From: Lactobacillus hominis DSM 23910 = CRBIP 24.179
Lineage (GTDB): Bacteria > Bacillota > Bacilli > Lactobacillales > Lactobacillaceae
Length of the DNA stretch: 64,000 bases
Reading direction: 5' to 3'
Assembly: GCF_000296835.1 (NCBI RefSeq)
Contig: NZ_CAKE01000035.1
Location: forward strand, 24,098-88,097
The notes beneath the pieces are model-generated. The model was not told the DNA's origin and did not search any database. It saw only the letters and a program-made list of their open reading frames with translations. The translations under genes were made by a program, and so were the position numbers. Shown here piece after piece: positions 33,144 to 43,002 of this stretch. How positions within the stretch are numbered: position 1 is the first letter of the stretch; each line of letters starts with the position of its first letter.

Positions 33144-33602
33144 TTACCTCACACGATACTTACGACGCAATTCTCGATCTTGATCTCGCTTTTTAATAGT
33201 TTGACGCTTATCGTATTGCTTTTTACCTTGTCCTACACCAATTAAAACTTTAGCAAAGCCATGTTTAATATAAACTTTTAATGGAATTATCGTCATCCCT
33301 TGTTGACTTTGGATACCCGCTAAACGAGTAATTTGCTTTTTATGCAGCAATAATTGGCGTTTTCTTAAAGGATCATGATTAAAAATATTTCCTTGCTTAT
33401 ATTCACTAATATGAACGTTTTCTAAATAAGCATTACCATTAATTATCTGGACGTAACCATCACGCAAGTTAATTCTTCTAGCTCTGATGGACTTTATTTC
33501 TGTCCCAGTTAAAGCGATCCCTGCTTCCAAGGTTTCTTTTATAAAATAATCATGACCTGCTTTTTTATTTTGAGCAATTAAGTTATCTGTTTTTTCTTTC
33601 AT
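33144..33602 (-). CDS. smpB: SsrA-binding protein SmpB
   Basis: Binds tmRNA and mimics the codon-anticodon helix in the decoding centre during trans-translation. The 152-residue length is normal. [34 protein letters not shown] is the conserved N-terminal OB-fold and the C-terminal basic tail ([24 protein letters not shown]) is the part that enters the A site. It starts nine bases after the rnr stop codon. Its RNA partner ssrA lies about 27 kb away at 5.6-6.0 kb. Confidence 0.97.
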   Translation of the reverse strand: MKEKTDNLIAQNKKAGHDYFIKETLEAGIALTGTEIKSIRARRINLRDGYVQIINGNAYLENVHISEYKQGNIFNHDPLRKRQLLLHKKQITRLAGIQSQQGMTIIPLKVYIKHGFAKVLIGVGQGKKQYDKRQTIKKRDQDRELRRKYRVR

Positions 33603-33611
33603 AGCTATATA

Positions 33612-35936
33612 TTATTTACGTTTTGCACGAGCGGCGGCATTAGTCCGCTTTCTAATTGTAAATCCGTTATTTCGATTATTAGAGAAGCGATTATTTGAAC
33701 GACGCTTTTTATTAAAGCTACGCTTACCTCTATTTCCTCTAGATTGCGCTTTTTTAGGTGCATCAGGGTCATAAATTTCAAAGTCAATTTGATGTTGTTC
33801 AACATCAGCTCTAATTAACTTAACTTTGATTGGCATACCAATCTTAAACTGCTTATGTGAATTACGGCCGGTTAAAGTTAATGATTTTTCATCAAAATTA
33901 TAGTAATCATCATTCAAATTAGAGATGTGAATTAAACCTTCAACAGTATTTGGCAATTGAATAAACATTCCAAAGCTGATTACTGATGAAACAATAGCAT
34001 CAAATGTTTGTCCAACCTTGTCAGCCATAAATTCTGTCATCTTCAAATCATTTACGCTACGTTCAGTGTCAATTGAACGTCTTTCTTGAGTTGAGGTTTG
34101 TTCAGCAACTTCAGGTAATTTTGACTTAAAGTGAGCTTGCACTTCTTTACCGTGACCTTGATCAGCATATTGATGAATCATTCTGTGCACCATGAGGTCT
34201 GAATAACGTCTGATTGGTGAAGTAAAGTGAGTGTAATATTCAGCTGCTAAACCAAAGTGACCTAGTGGATCTGGAGAATAGTGAGCTTGCTTTAAACTAC
34301 GAAGCATCATCATCTGGACTACTGCTTCTTCAGGAGTACCTTCAGTCTTGGAAACAATCTTTTGTAAGTCTTTAGGCTTCACATCACTTGGATCAGCCTT
34401 CACATTTAAGCCAAATGCACTGACGAATTCAAAGAATGATTGCATTTTTTCTTGATCTGGAGTTTCGTGGACACGGTATAAGAACGGCAAATTCTTCTTA
34501 TAGTAATCTTCTGCGACTGTTTCATTAGCCATTAACATAAATGACTCAATCATTTTTTCAGCTGTGCCACGTTCATGAAGGACAATATCAGTTGGCTTGC
34601 CTTTGTCGTCAACAATAATCTTTGCTTCTGGTTCTTCAAAGTCAATTGCTCCACGCTTATGACGATTCTTGTACAAAATATTGTGCAGTTCAGCCATATC
34701 TTCAAGCATTGGCTTTAATTTATGATATTTTTCCTCTTCAGGATCATCACGATTTGGATCCAAAGTTTGATTTACCTTGTTATAAGTCAAACGTCCATGA
34801 GATTTCATTACTGAAGGATAAATCTTGTAGCCCACTCTTTTTCCTTCAGGAGTAATTTCCATATCACAGGATAAAACTAATCTTTCAACGCCTTCATTCA
34901 AAGAACAGATTCCGTTTGAAAGTCTAAATGGTAACATTGGAATTACTCGATCCACTAAATAAGTACTGTTGCCACGCGCAAATGCTTCTTTATCTAAAGG
35001 GGTGCCTTCTTTAACATAATGAGAAACATCAGCTATATGAACACCTAATTTATAGTTGCCATTAGGTAATTTTTCAACAACTACTGCATCGTCAAAGTCC
35101 TTAGAATCATCCCCGTCAATTGTTACTGCTGGTTGATCTGTGATATCAACGCGTCCTTTTTTATCTTCTGGCGTTACATGATCAGGGATGCTATTAGCTT
35201 GATCCATGGCTTCTTTAGGCCATTCAGTTCGAATATCATTATCCACAACAATAGACATAATATCGACGCCAGGATCATTTTTGTTACCAATAGTTTGCAA
35301 AGCTACTGCTTGCATTTCTTCGGGGTTATCTTCGTCAGGATACTTCTTAATTGAAATTTGGATCATATCGCCCATTTGTGGCTTAACTCCAGTGTCAGCG
35401 ATATTGATCTTATATTTCTTTAGCTTTCGGTTTTCACTGGTTACATAACCGATAAAACCTGATTTTTGAGCAGTTTCATCTGAATAAGGATGAAACTCTC
35501 CTACTAAAGTTTCTACGCCGCGCTCAACGATTTTTTCAACTTTGCCTTCTGGACCTTTCCCATTCCAAGGATTAGCTCCAGCAACAATTTTCACTTGAAC
35601 ACGGTCGCCATCTATAGCAAATTGAGTGTTATGTTTATCAATGAATACATCTTCAGCTTGTTCGTCATCCAATTTAACAAAGCCAAAACCCTTATCATTT
35701 GCCTTAAAAACACCTTCGACAACGATATTTTCTTGGTTTAATTGATATTTTCCTTTGCCATCTGTGATAATTTTCTTCTCATGCTCTAAAAAAGTTAAAG
35801 CTTTTACCAATTCAGAAAACTCAAATCTTTGATCGCGACTAAGATTTCTTTCTAATTCATCTACATCAAATTGAGCTTGAGGATTATGGCGGAAGTTTTC
35901 ATATACTCCAGCCAATAAACGTTCATTTTGTGTCAT
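33612..35936 (-). CDS. rnr: Ribonuclease R
   Basis: A processive 3'-5' exoribonuclease for structured and tmRNA-rescued mRNAs. The 774 residues have an N-terminal winged helix (about 1-65), two cold-shock OB domains (about 70-220), the RNB catalytic domain with TIDGDDSKDFDDAVVVEKL as the acidic metal site, and an S1 domain (about 640-720, FDAIVSSVISFGMFIQLPNTVEGL). A basic Arg/Lys/Asn-rich C-terminus follows. GAGGTG precedes the start. The secG-rnr-smpB order is conserved in Firmicutes and fits joint function with tmRNA. Confidence 0.97.
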   Translation of the reverse strand: MTQNERLLAGVYENFRHNPQAQFDVDELERNLSRDQRFEFSELVKALTFLEHEKKIITDGKGKYQLNQENIVVEGVFKANDKGFGFVKLDDEQAEDVFIDKHNTQFAIDGDRVQVKIVAGANPWNGKGPEGKVEKIVERGVETLVGEFHPYSDETAQKSGFIGYVTSENRKLKKYKINIADTGVKPQMGDMIQISIKKYPDEDNPEEMQAVALQTIGNKNDPGVDIMSIVVDNDIRTEWPKEAMDQANSIPDHVTPEDKKGRVDITDQPAVTIDGDDSKDFDDAVVVEKLPNGNYKLGVHIADVSHYVKEGTPLDKEAFARGNSTYLVDRVIPMLPFRLSNGICSLNEGVERLVLSCDMEITPEGKRVGYKIYPSVMKSHGRLTYNKVNQTLDPNRDDPEEEKYHKLKPMLEDMAELHNILYKNRHKRGAIDFEEPEAKIIVDDKGKPTDIVLHERGTAEKMIESFMLMANETVAEDYYKKNLPFLYRVHETPDQEKMQSFFEFVSAFGLNVKADPSDVKPKDLQKIVSKTEGTPEEAVVQMMMLRSLKQAHYSPDPLGHFGLAAEYYTHFTSPIRRYSDLMVHRMIHQYADQGHGKEVQAHFKSKLPEVAEQTSTQERRSIDTERSVNDLKMTEFMADKVGQTFDAIVSSVISFGMFIQLPNTVEGLIHISNLNDDYYNFDEKSLTLTGRNSHKQFKIGMPIKVKLIRADVEQHQIDFEIYDPDAPKKAQSRGNRGKRSFNKKRRSNNRFSNNRNNGFTIRKRTNAAARAKRK

Positions 35937-35971
35937 TTCAACACCTCATTATAAAAATTTTTAAGCAAAAA

Positions 35972-36004
35972 AGAAAAAAGCCGTCCTAACAGGCGGCCTT
36001 TTTA
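35972..36004 (-). terminator. Terminator between secG and rnr
   Basis: AAAGGCCGCC-TGTT-AGGACGGCTTTTTT on the minus strand is a GC-rich hairpin with one bulge directly after the secG stop codon. rnr may be partly insulated from secG. Confidence 0.8.
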
Positions 36005-36005
36005 T

Positions 36006-36239
36006 TTACTTTGATGATAATATTGCCAAAATAATTGCGAAAATGAAGAAGAGCACCAATAATACTCCAGTGATTTTCTCCATTAAAGCCTCAAAACCGC
36101 GCTTTTTGGTTTGGCCGCTAAATACTGCACCACCCGATAAAGCGTTTAAGGCGTCTTGTTGCTTCTGCGGCTGCATCAACGTTGCAATAATAATTAAAAA
36201 GCTAACGATGATCAGTAGCGTCATGACTAAGTTATACAA
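36006..36239 (-). CDS. secG: Preprotein translocase subunit SecG (TTG start)
   Basis: A small component of the SecYEG channel. I place the start at the TTG at 36237-36239, because GGAGG lies eight bases upstream. This gives MYNLVMTLLIIVSFLIIIATL, a 77-residue protein of the usual size with two membrane helices (about 2-20 and 52-74). The conserved Q-P-x-K-Q loop is followed by the GGAVFSGQTKKRG motif. The in-frame ATG five codons earlier overlaps that ribosome-binding site. The next upstream gene is eno, separated by a terminator. Confidence 0.92.
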   Translation of the reverse strand: MYNLVMTLLIIVSFLIIIATLMQPQKQQDALNALSGGAVFSGQTKKRGFEALMEKITGVLLVLFFIFAIILAILSSK

Positions 36240-36345
36240 AAGCGCTGCCTCCATTGCCTAAATATTAACTACTATACGATTTTAACATAAATTAAATTAG
36301 AATGCGAAAAATACTAGTCCCAATTAAAATATTATTTTTGAGCAA

Positions 36346-36376
36346 AAGAAAAAGGCCTCAATGAGACCTTTTTCAT
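36346..36376 (-). terminator. eno rho-independent terminator
   Basis: GAAAAAGGTCTCATTGAGGCCTTTTTCTTTT on the minus strand. It ends the lower-glycolysis cluster downstream of eno. Confidence 0.85.
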
Positions 36377-36387
36377 ATAACAAGCAA

Positions 36388-37698
<1,311 letters not shown>

Positions 37699-37737
37699 TT
37701 ATAATCCGTTAAAATAAATTGTTTACAATATTAAAAA

Positions 37738-38493
37738 TTAATCTTGGTAGTTAACTAAAGCTAAGAATGATTCTGGATCAAGTGAAGCTCCACCAACTAA
37801 ACCACCATCAATATCAGGTTTAGACATTAATTCTTTTACGTTAGCTGGCTTTACTGAACCACCGTATTGAATACGAACGTTTTCAGCAGTTTCTTCGTTG
37901 TACAAGTCTTTTACAGTTTCACGAATAGTCTTACACATTTCTTCTGCTTGATCAGCAGAAGCAGTTTTACCAGTACCAATAGCCCAAATTGGTTCGTAAG
38001 CAATGACAAGTTTAGAAACTTGATCTGCACTTAAACCTTCTAAAGCAGCTTTAATTTGAGCAACTACCCATTCTTCTTGCTTGTTAGCTTCACGAGTTTC
38101 AAGTGATTCACCACAGCAAATGATTGGAGTAACGCCATTAGCAAACAAAGCCTTAGCTTTCTTGTTAATGTCTTCGTCAGTTTCGTGGAAGTAACCACGA
38201 CGTTCTGAGTGACCAATAATACAATAGTCAATACCCATTTCGTTTAAAACTTTAGGTGAAGTTTCACCAGTAAATGCACCTTCAACTTCAAAGTATGCAT
38301 TTTCTGCACCAGTATGTAAATTTGAGCCTTCAGCAGTCTTCTTTAAAACATAAAGGTCAACTGCAGGTGCAGCGATAACTGATTCAACTTTACTTGGATC
38401 AGGTAACTTACCCTTAACTGCATTAACAAATTCAACTGTTTGTTCAGGGTTCATATGTAACTTCCAGTTACCGGCAATAATTGGTGTACGCAT
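37738..38493 (-). CDS. tpiA: Triosephosphate isomerase
   Basis: Interconverts dihydroxyacetone phosphate and glyceraldehyde 3-phosphate. The 251-residue TIM barrel has the substrate lysine in GNWKLHM (about 11-13), catalytic His in [11 protein letters not shown] (about 95) and the catalytic Glu in [14 protein letters not shown] (about 167), followed by phosphate loop residues YGGSVKPAN and [15 protein letters not shown] precedes the ATG. It starts 19 bases downstream of pgk and belongs to the same transcript. Confidence 0.98.
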   Translation of the reverse strand: MRTPIIAGNWKLHMNPEQTVEFVNAVKGKLPDPSKVESVIAAPAVDLYVLKKTAEGSNLHTGAENAYFEVEGAFTGETSPKVLNEMGIDYCIIGHSERRGYFHETDEDINKKAKALFANGVTPIICCGESLETREANKQEEWVVAQIKAALEGLSADQVSKLVIAYEPIWAIGTGKTASADQAEEMCKTIRETVKDLYNEETAENVRIQYGGSVKPANVKELMSKPDIDGGLVGGASLDPESFLALVNYQD

Positions 38494-38512
38494 TTAAAAA
38501 TTCCTCCTAATA

Positions 38513-39727
38513 TTACTTGTCAGAAACGCAAGCGATTCCTGGTAATTCCTTACCTTCAAGGTAGTTAAGTGAAGCACCACCACCAGTAGAAATGTGGCTA
38601 ATCTTAGGAGCGATACCCAATTGCTTAGCAGCTGCAGTTGAGTCACCACCACCGATAATAGTTACAGCGTCTTTCAAGTCAGCTAATGCACGACCAACTT
38701 CCAAAGTACCTTCAGCGTAGTTTGGCATTTCGAATGCACCCATTGGTCCATTCCAAACAACAGTCTTTGCATCTTTTAAGATTTCTCTGAATTTTTCAAC
38801 AGTCTTTGGACCGATATCAAGACCCATTTCGTTATCAGGAATATCATCACCAACAACTTCGTGAGGAGCATCGTTTGAGAATTCAGTTGCTGCAACATTA
38901 TCTACAGGCAATACAATCTTGTCGCCTGCTTTTTCTAATAATTCTTTAGCAAGATCAACTTTGTCAGCTTCAAATAATGATTTACCAATCTTGTGACCTT
39001 GAGCAGCTAAGAAAGTATAAGCCATACCACCACCGATTAAAATGTGATCTGACTTAGGAATTAAGTTTTCGATAACACCAATCTTGTCTGAAACCTTTGC
39101 CCCACCAAGAATAGTTACAAATGGGTGAACTGGGTTTTCAACAGCATCCCCTAAGAACTTGATTTCCTTTTCAAGTAAGTAGCCAGCTGCTGCAGGCTTA
39201 CCAGCCTTCTTCATAGCAGTTGCGATACCAACATTTGAAGCGTGGCTTCTGTGCGCAGTACCAAATGCATCGTTCACAAAGACATCGCCCAAGCTTGCCC
39301 AGTATTCACCAAGTTTAGGATCGTTCTTTGATTCGCGCTTACCAAAGTCGTTATCAATATCTTGGAATCTAGTGTTTTCAAGAACGATTACATCGCCATC
39401 TTTCATGTTATCGATGGTTTCTTCAACTTCTTTACCTTCATTTTCAGGTACGAAAGTTACAGGTTTGTCTAATAATTCACTTAAACGTTCTGCAACTGGA
39501 CGTAAAGATAATTCCTTCTTGTCAGCATCTGACTTAACACGTCCCAAGTGACTAAGCAAAATTGCTTTACCGCCATGTTCAATGATGTACTTGATAGTTG
39601 GCAATGCAGCAACGATACGGTTGTCATCACCAATAACACCATTTTTAATTGGAACATTAAAATCTACACGAACTAATACTTTTTTACCTTTAAGATCTTT
39701 AAGATCTGAAACAATTAATTTAGCCAT
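38513..39727 (-). CDS. pgk: Phosphoglycerate kinase
   Basis: Transfers phosphate from 1,3-bisphosphoglycerate to ADP. The start is the ATG at 39725-39727 ([26 protein letters not shown]), preceded by GGAGG; a longer frame into the terminator region is not used. The 404 residues are standard: the N-terminal substrate domain with RVDFNVP, LSHLGR and the [10 protein letters not shown] loop, and the C-terminal nucleotide domain with [17 protein letters not shown] and [12 protein letters not shown] strong terminator hairpin lies 33 bases upstream, between gap and pgk, so the enzyme levels may differ from Gap. Confidence 0.98.
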   Translation of the reverse strand: MAKLIVSDLKDLKGKKVLVRVDFNVPIKNGVIGDDNRIVAALPTIKYIIEHGGKAILLSHLGRVKSDADKKELSLRPVAERLSELLDKPVTFVPENEGKEVEETIDNMKDGDVIVLENTRFQDIDNDFGKRESKNDPKLGEYWASLGDVFVNDAFGTAHRSHASNVGIATAMKKAGKPAAAGYLLEKEIKFLGDAVENPVHPFVTILGGAKVSDKIGVIENLIPKSDHILIGGGMAYTFLAAQGHKIGKSLFEADKVDLAKELLEKAGDKIVLPVDNVAATEFSNDAPHEVVGDDIPDNEMGLDIGPKTVEKFREILKDAKTVVWNGPMGAFEMPNYAEGTLEVGRALADLKDAVTIIGGGDSTAAAKQLGIAPKISHISTGGGASLNYLEGKELPGIACVSDK

Positions 39728-39756
39728 TAAACTAATAAACCTCCATGATGGACTCT

Positions 39757-39795
39757 TTGAAAAAAGGCGGAGGAAGCAATTCCCTCCGCCTTCTC
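39757..39795 (-). terminator. Intra-cluster terminator between gap and pgk
   Basis: AAGGCGGAGG / CCTCCGCCTT with a nine-base loop and T-run on the minus strand. It is a strong stem of ten mostly G-C pairs whose T-tail ends about 33 bases before the pgk start, leaving no room for a promoter after it. Confidence 0.9.
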
Positions 39796-39834
39796 TCTGC
39801 AAAACTAATAATCAAATAATTAATAAATTAATGA

Positions 39835-40851
39835 TTAAAGAGTAGCAAATTTCAATAAAGTACGAACCATTTGGCAAGTGAATGAGTATTCGTTGTCGTA
39901 CCAAGCAACAGTCTTAACTAATTGCTTGTCACCTGCAGTAGTTACCATAGTTTGAGTTGGGTCAAAGATTGAACCAGCAGTTCTACCTAAGATATCGCTT
40001 GAAACAACGTTGTTGTCATCGTATTCAAATGAAGGAGTTTCGTACTTCTTCATAGCTGCGTTAACTTCGTCTGCAGTTACGCTTTTACCTAAGATAGTTA
40101 CTAATTCAGTTACAGAACCATCTGGAACTGGAACACGTTGTGCGTGACCGTTCAACTTACCGTTCAATTCTGGAATTACAAGACCAATAGCCTTAGCAGC
40201 ACCAGTTGAGTGAGGAATGATGTTGATTGCAGCAGCACGTGCTGAACGTAAGTTACCACCACGTACAGGACCATCCAAAATCATTTGAGTTGAAGTGTAA
40301 GCGTGGATAGTAGTCATAGTACCAACTTCAATGCCAAATTCTTTTTGTAAAGCATTAACCATTGGTGCCAATGAGTTAGTAGTACATGAACCAGCTGAAA
40401 CGATCTTGTCGTCAGAAGTTAAAGTATCATCGTTTACACCGTAAACAATAGTCTTAAGGTCGTTACCTGCAGGAGCAGAAATTAAAACTCTCTTTGCACC
40501 AGCCTTAAGGTGAGCTTCTGACTTAGCTTTGCTAGTGTAGAAACCAGTACATTCAAGAACGAAGTCAACACCATCGTTCTTAACCCAAGGAATGTTTTGT
40601 GCTTGTGGTTCTGCGTATACACGGTACTTCTTGCCGTCTACAACGATTGAGTCTTCAGTTGCTGAAACTTCGTGGTTGAAAGTACCATGAGTTGAGTCGT
40701 ACTTAAGTAAGTGTGCTAAAAGTGCTGGAGTAGTTAAGTCGTTGATTGCAACAACTTCAATATCTGAAGACTTTTCGCCTAAATCCATAATACGACGGAA
40801 TGCTAAACGACCAATACGGCCGAAACCGTTAATACCAATTTTAACTGTCAT
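39835..40851 (-). CDS. gap: Glyceraldehyde-3-phosphate dehydrogenase
   Basis: Oxidises glyceraldehyde 3-phosphate with NAD and phosphate. The start is the ATG at 40849-40851 ([14 protein letters not shown]), ten bases after AAGGAGG; an in-frame TTG two codons earlier is too close. The 338 residues show the NAD motif INGFGRIGR, catalytic cysteine in [12 protein letters not shown] (about 155), [13 protein letters not shown] and the C-terminal [14 protein letters not shown]. Immediately downstream of cggR, it is expected to be the main glycolytic Gap. A strong terminator follows it. Confidence 0.98.
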   Translation of the reverse strand: MTVKIGINGFGRIGRLAFRRIMDLGEKSSDIEVVAINDLTTPALLAHLLKYDSTHGTFNHEVSATEDSIVVDGKKYRVYAEPQAQNIPWVKNDGVDFVLECTGFYTSKAKSEAHLKAGAKRVLISAPAGNDLKTIVYGVNDDTLTSDDKIVSAGSCTTNSLAPMVNALQKEFGIEVGTMTTIHAYTSTQMILDGPVRGGNLRSARAAAINIIPHSTGAAKAIGLVIPELNGKLNGHAQRVPVPDGSVTELVTILGKSVTADEVNAAMKKYETPSFEYDDNNVVSSDILGRTAGSIFDPTQTMVTTAGDKQLVKTVAWYDNEYSFTCQMVRTLLKFATL

Positions 40852-40902
40852 ATCCAATATTCCTCCTTAGGAATCTATGTAACAATTTATTTTAAACGGG
40901 AA

Positions 40903-41934
40903 TTACTTCCCCTTTAAAACCATATTTGAGGCTCCTTCATCCGTGATTAACCACGTCTGCTTTGGAGCATGATGCATGTAAGCTCGAATTGCTTTAGCCT
41001 TGCTTGCGCCAGAGGCAATAGCAAATACATGGGGTATTTTGTCAAGATCTTCCAATTGCAATCCAATTCGCGGAATTCTCTCAACTAATCTGCCTTGTTG
41101 GTCGAAGAAATACCCAAAACATTCGGCCACAGCGCCTTTTTCACGAAGACGTGATTTAGTAATTGCATCTAAATTACGTCGCTTAGCCATCTCTTCAGCT
41201 AAACCGACTCCATGAATGGCGACATCACTATTATAAATGTTTGAAATCGCATTCGCAATGTCTGAATCTTGAATTAATAAATTTAAAGCTTCAGCAGAAA
41301 CATTCTCTGGTAAATAAAGACCTTGATGTTTTCCGCCAGTGCGAGATGCCATTACTTGTGCAACAGTGTTACTTTGAAACTCAACACTCTCACCTAAAGC
41401 ACCACGTCCTGGTACAAAAAGCAAATCCCGATATCTACTTAACTTAGGAGATAAATGAGCTGCAACTTGTGCAGTCGTCTTACCTCCCAAAACAGTGATG
41501 ATATTCTTCCCTAATGGTAATAAAAGATCCAGAGCTGAATTAAGTTCTTCGCTCATCAAATCAAACACTCTGCTTTGACGATCGCTATCTCCAGGTACAA
41601 CGATTACTCGCTCAATACCTAATTTTTTAGCTAATTTTCTTTCAATCTGACTAGCATTATATAGTCGATCGATCAAAGGCGCAGCTTCTTTTAAAGTGCG
41701 CTCCCCTTTATCTGTTAGAATCATTCCATAGCTTTTAACTTCAATAAGTCCGAGCTGCTTTAAATAATCGGTTTCAGTACGGATATTTCTCTCGCTTAAT
41801 CCCAACTTTTGAGCTACAGTTCGTCTGCCTACTGGAGCTAGCATTGAAATTTGTTCTAAAACTAAGAAACGTTGTCGAACTATTTTCAGCATGTCAGGAA
41901 CTAAGCTTTGCAACAAGGTTAAATCCGAGTCCAT
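40903..41934 (-). CDS. cggR: Central glycolytic genes regulator CggR
   Basis: A SorC/DeoR-type repressor of the gap operon. In Bacillus it is relieved by fructose 1,6-bisphosphate. The 343 residues have an N-terminal winged helix (RRTVAQKLGLSERNIRTETDYLKQLGLIEVK, about 36-66) and a large effector-binding domain related to sugar isomerases, with the phosphate-binding VLGGKTTAQVA and GASKAKAIRAYM. AAGGAG precedes the start. Its own leader contains a direct repeat that resembles a CggR operator, implying autoregulation of cggR-gap and possibly the rest of the cluster. Confidence 0.95.
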   Translation of the reverse strand: MDSDLTLLQSLVPDMLKIVRQRFLVLEQISMLAPVGRRTVAQKLGLSERNIRTETDYLKQLGLIEVKSYGMILTDKGERTLKEAAPLIDRLYNASQIERKLAKKLGIERVIVVPGDSDRQSRVFDLMSEELNSALDLLLPLGKNIITVLGGKTTAQVAAHLSPKLSRYRDLLFVPGRGALGESVEFQSNTVAQVMASRTGGKHQGLYLPENVSAEALNLLIQDSDIANAISNIYNSDVAIHGVGLAEEMAKRRNLDAITKSRLREKGAVAECFGYFFDQQGRLVERIPRIGLQLEDLDKIPHVFAIASGASKAKAIRAYMHHAPKQTWLITDEGASNMVLKGK

Positions 41935-41950
41935 AACTTATCTCCTTCTA

Positions 41951-41993
41951 TTGGGATCAAATTCGTCCCAAGATGTGTCGCTTGGCGACCCAA
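41951..41993 (-). promoter_or_regulatory. Candidate CggR operator (direct repeat) in the cggR leader
   Basis: On the minus strand TTGGGTCGCCAAGCGAC and TTGGGACGAATTTGATC are offset by 22 bases with pattern TTGGGwCG-N6-GAyC. Each copy also forms its own small inverted repeat. The layout resembles the tandem GGGAC-N6-TGTC operator of Bacillus CggR. Confidence 0.5.
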
Positions 41994-42060
41994 AAGCACT
42001 AAAAATATTAGAGAAATGTTGAATTAACACAAATTCTCCACTTCTCTTTTCGACATTTTT

Positions 42061-42089
42061 AGTATAGCAATATGCTTTTTAGAATTCAA
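42061..42089 (-). promoter_or_regulatory. cggR-gap promoter with extended -10
   Basis: TTGAAT (42084-42089), a 17-base spacer and TATACT (42061-42066) preceded by TGC. The operator-like repeat begins about 60 bases downstream of the predicted start. Confidence 0.65.
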
Positions 42090-42123
42090 CCCCAAAACGC
42101 CTCTTTATAAAAACATAATTATC

Positions 42124-42152
42124 TTGGAGTAAACTTTAATTTTTGTTACAAT
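42124..42152 (+). promoter_or_regulatory. tRNA-Arg promoter
   Basis: TTGGAG (42124-42129) and TACAAT (42147-42152) are 17 bases apart, with the tRNA starting 14 bases after the -10. Confidence 0.7.
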
Positions 42153-42165
42153 ATTATCTAGTTAT

Positions 42166-42237
42166 GTTCCCTTAGTGTAATGGATCGCACGTAAGATTCC
42201 GGTTCTTAAAATCTCAGTTCGACTCTGAGGGGGAGCA
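42166..42237 (+). tRNA. tRNA-Arg (anticodon CCG)
   Basis: A full cloverleaf can be drawn: acceptor GTTCCCT with GGGGAGC, D-stem GTGT/GCAC, anticodon stem TAAGA/TCTTA with loop TTCCGGT giving CCG, T-arm CTCAG-TTCGACT-CTGAG, discriminator A. The CCA end is not encoded. It decodes CGG, a rare arginine codon in this AT-rich genome, and stands alone with its own promoter and terminator. Confidence 0.95.
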
Positions 42238-42240
42238 CTT

Positions 42241-42276
42241 TTAAGGCAAGTAGCGTTCGACTGCTTGCCTTTTATT
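42241..42276 (+). terminator. tRNA-Arg terminator
   Basis: AAGGCAAGTAG / CTGCTTGCCTT with a seven-base loop followed by TTATTTTA, directly after the tRNA. Confidence 0.85.
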
Positions 42277-42291
42277 TTAATTTAAATAGAG

Positions 42292-42320
42292 TTGACCGAT
42301 AAACATTTGTGTGGTTTAAT
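42292..42320 (+). promoter_or_regulatory. clpP promoter
   Basis: TTGACC (42292-42297) and TTTAAT (42315-42320) have a 17-base spacer and overlap the first base of the CIRCE element, so a bound HrcA would cover the initiation region. Confidence 0.65.
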
Positions 42321-42346
42321 TAGCACTGTACTAATTAGAGTGCTAA
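42320..42346. promoter_or_regulatory. CIRCE operator (HrcA binding site) of clpP
   Basis: TTAGCACTG-N9-GAGTGCTAA matches the CIRCE consensus TTAGCACTC-N9-GAGTGCTAA with a single mismatch. clpP is CtsR-controlled in many Firmicutes, but I see no CtsR heptad repeat here, so HrcA control is inferred. Confidence 0.9.
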
Positions 42347-42371
42347 TTTTTATTTTTAGGAGGTAAAATTA

Positions 42372-42956
42372 ATGCTCGTACCAACAGTTATCGAACAAAC
42401 CGCACGTGGTGAACGTGCATATGACATTTATTCACGACTTTTAAAAGATAGAATTATTATGCTCAGCGGTGAAATTAACGACCAAATGGCAAATTCAATC
42501 ATCGCTCAATTATTATTCTTAGATGCACAAGACAACACTAAAGACATTTCCCTTTACATTAACTCACCAGGTGGTGTAATTACATCTGGTTTAGCAATCA
42601 TGGATACTATGAACTTTATTAAATCTGACGTATCTACTATTGCAATTGGTATGGCTGCATCTATGGCATCAATTCTTTTAACTTCAGGAACTAAGGGCAA
42701 GAGATTCGCCTTACCTAACTCAACTGTTTTAATCCACCAACCTTTAGGCGGTGCTCAGGGACAACAAACTGATATTCAAATTGCTGCCAACGAAATCCTA
42801 AAGAGTCGTAAAAAGATTAACGAAATCCTGCACGAAACTACTGGTCAACCATTAGAAAAGATTCAAAAAGATACTGAACGTGATAATTATCTTAGTGCTC
42901 AAGAAGCTAAGGATTACGGTTTAATCGATGAAATCATGGTTAACAAAAAGAAATAA
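42372..42956 (+). CDS. clpP: ATP-dependent Clp protease proteolytic subunit
   Basis: Forms the tetradecameric serine peptidase that degrades misfolded and SsrA-tagged proteins with ClpX, ClpC or ClpE. The 194-residue length is normal. The catalytic triad is S97 in GMAASMAS, H122 in LIHQPLGG and D171 in TERDNYL, and the N-terminal [23 protein letters not shown] is conserved. AGGAGG precedes the ATG. It stands alone on the plus strand under a CIRCE element, with a bidirectional terminator shared with whiA. Targets include proteins tagged with the ssrA peptide at 5.86 kb. Confidence 0.98.
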   Translation: MLVPTVIEQTARGERAYDIYSRLLKDRIIMLSGEINDQMANSIIAQLLFLDAQDNTKDISLYINSPGGVITSGLAIMDTMNFIKSDVSTIAIGMAASMASILLTSGTKGKRFALPNSTVLIHQPLGGAQGQQTDIQIAANEILKSRKKINEILHETTGQPLEKIQKDTERDNYLSAQEAKDYGLIDEIMVNKKK

Positions 42957-42964
42957 TATTAGTT

Positions 42965-43002
42965 AAAAAAATAAGAGTCGCAAATGCGACTCTTATTTTT
43001 TT
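42965..43002. terminator. Bidirectional terminator between clpP and whiA
   Basis: AAAAAATAAGAGTCGCA / TGCGACTCTTATTTTTT with a two-base loop ends both convergent transcripts and overlaps the whiA 3' end. Confidence 0.9.

Noticed and set aside
33605..33805. Second small gene inside rnr
   Set aside because: Another-frame shadow of the basic C-terminus of RNase R.
39582..39845. 87-codon plus-strand ORF spanning the gap-pgk gap
   Set aside because: Antisense to the start of pgk and the terminator; no ribosome-binding site or coding signature.
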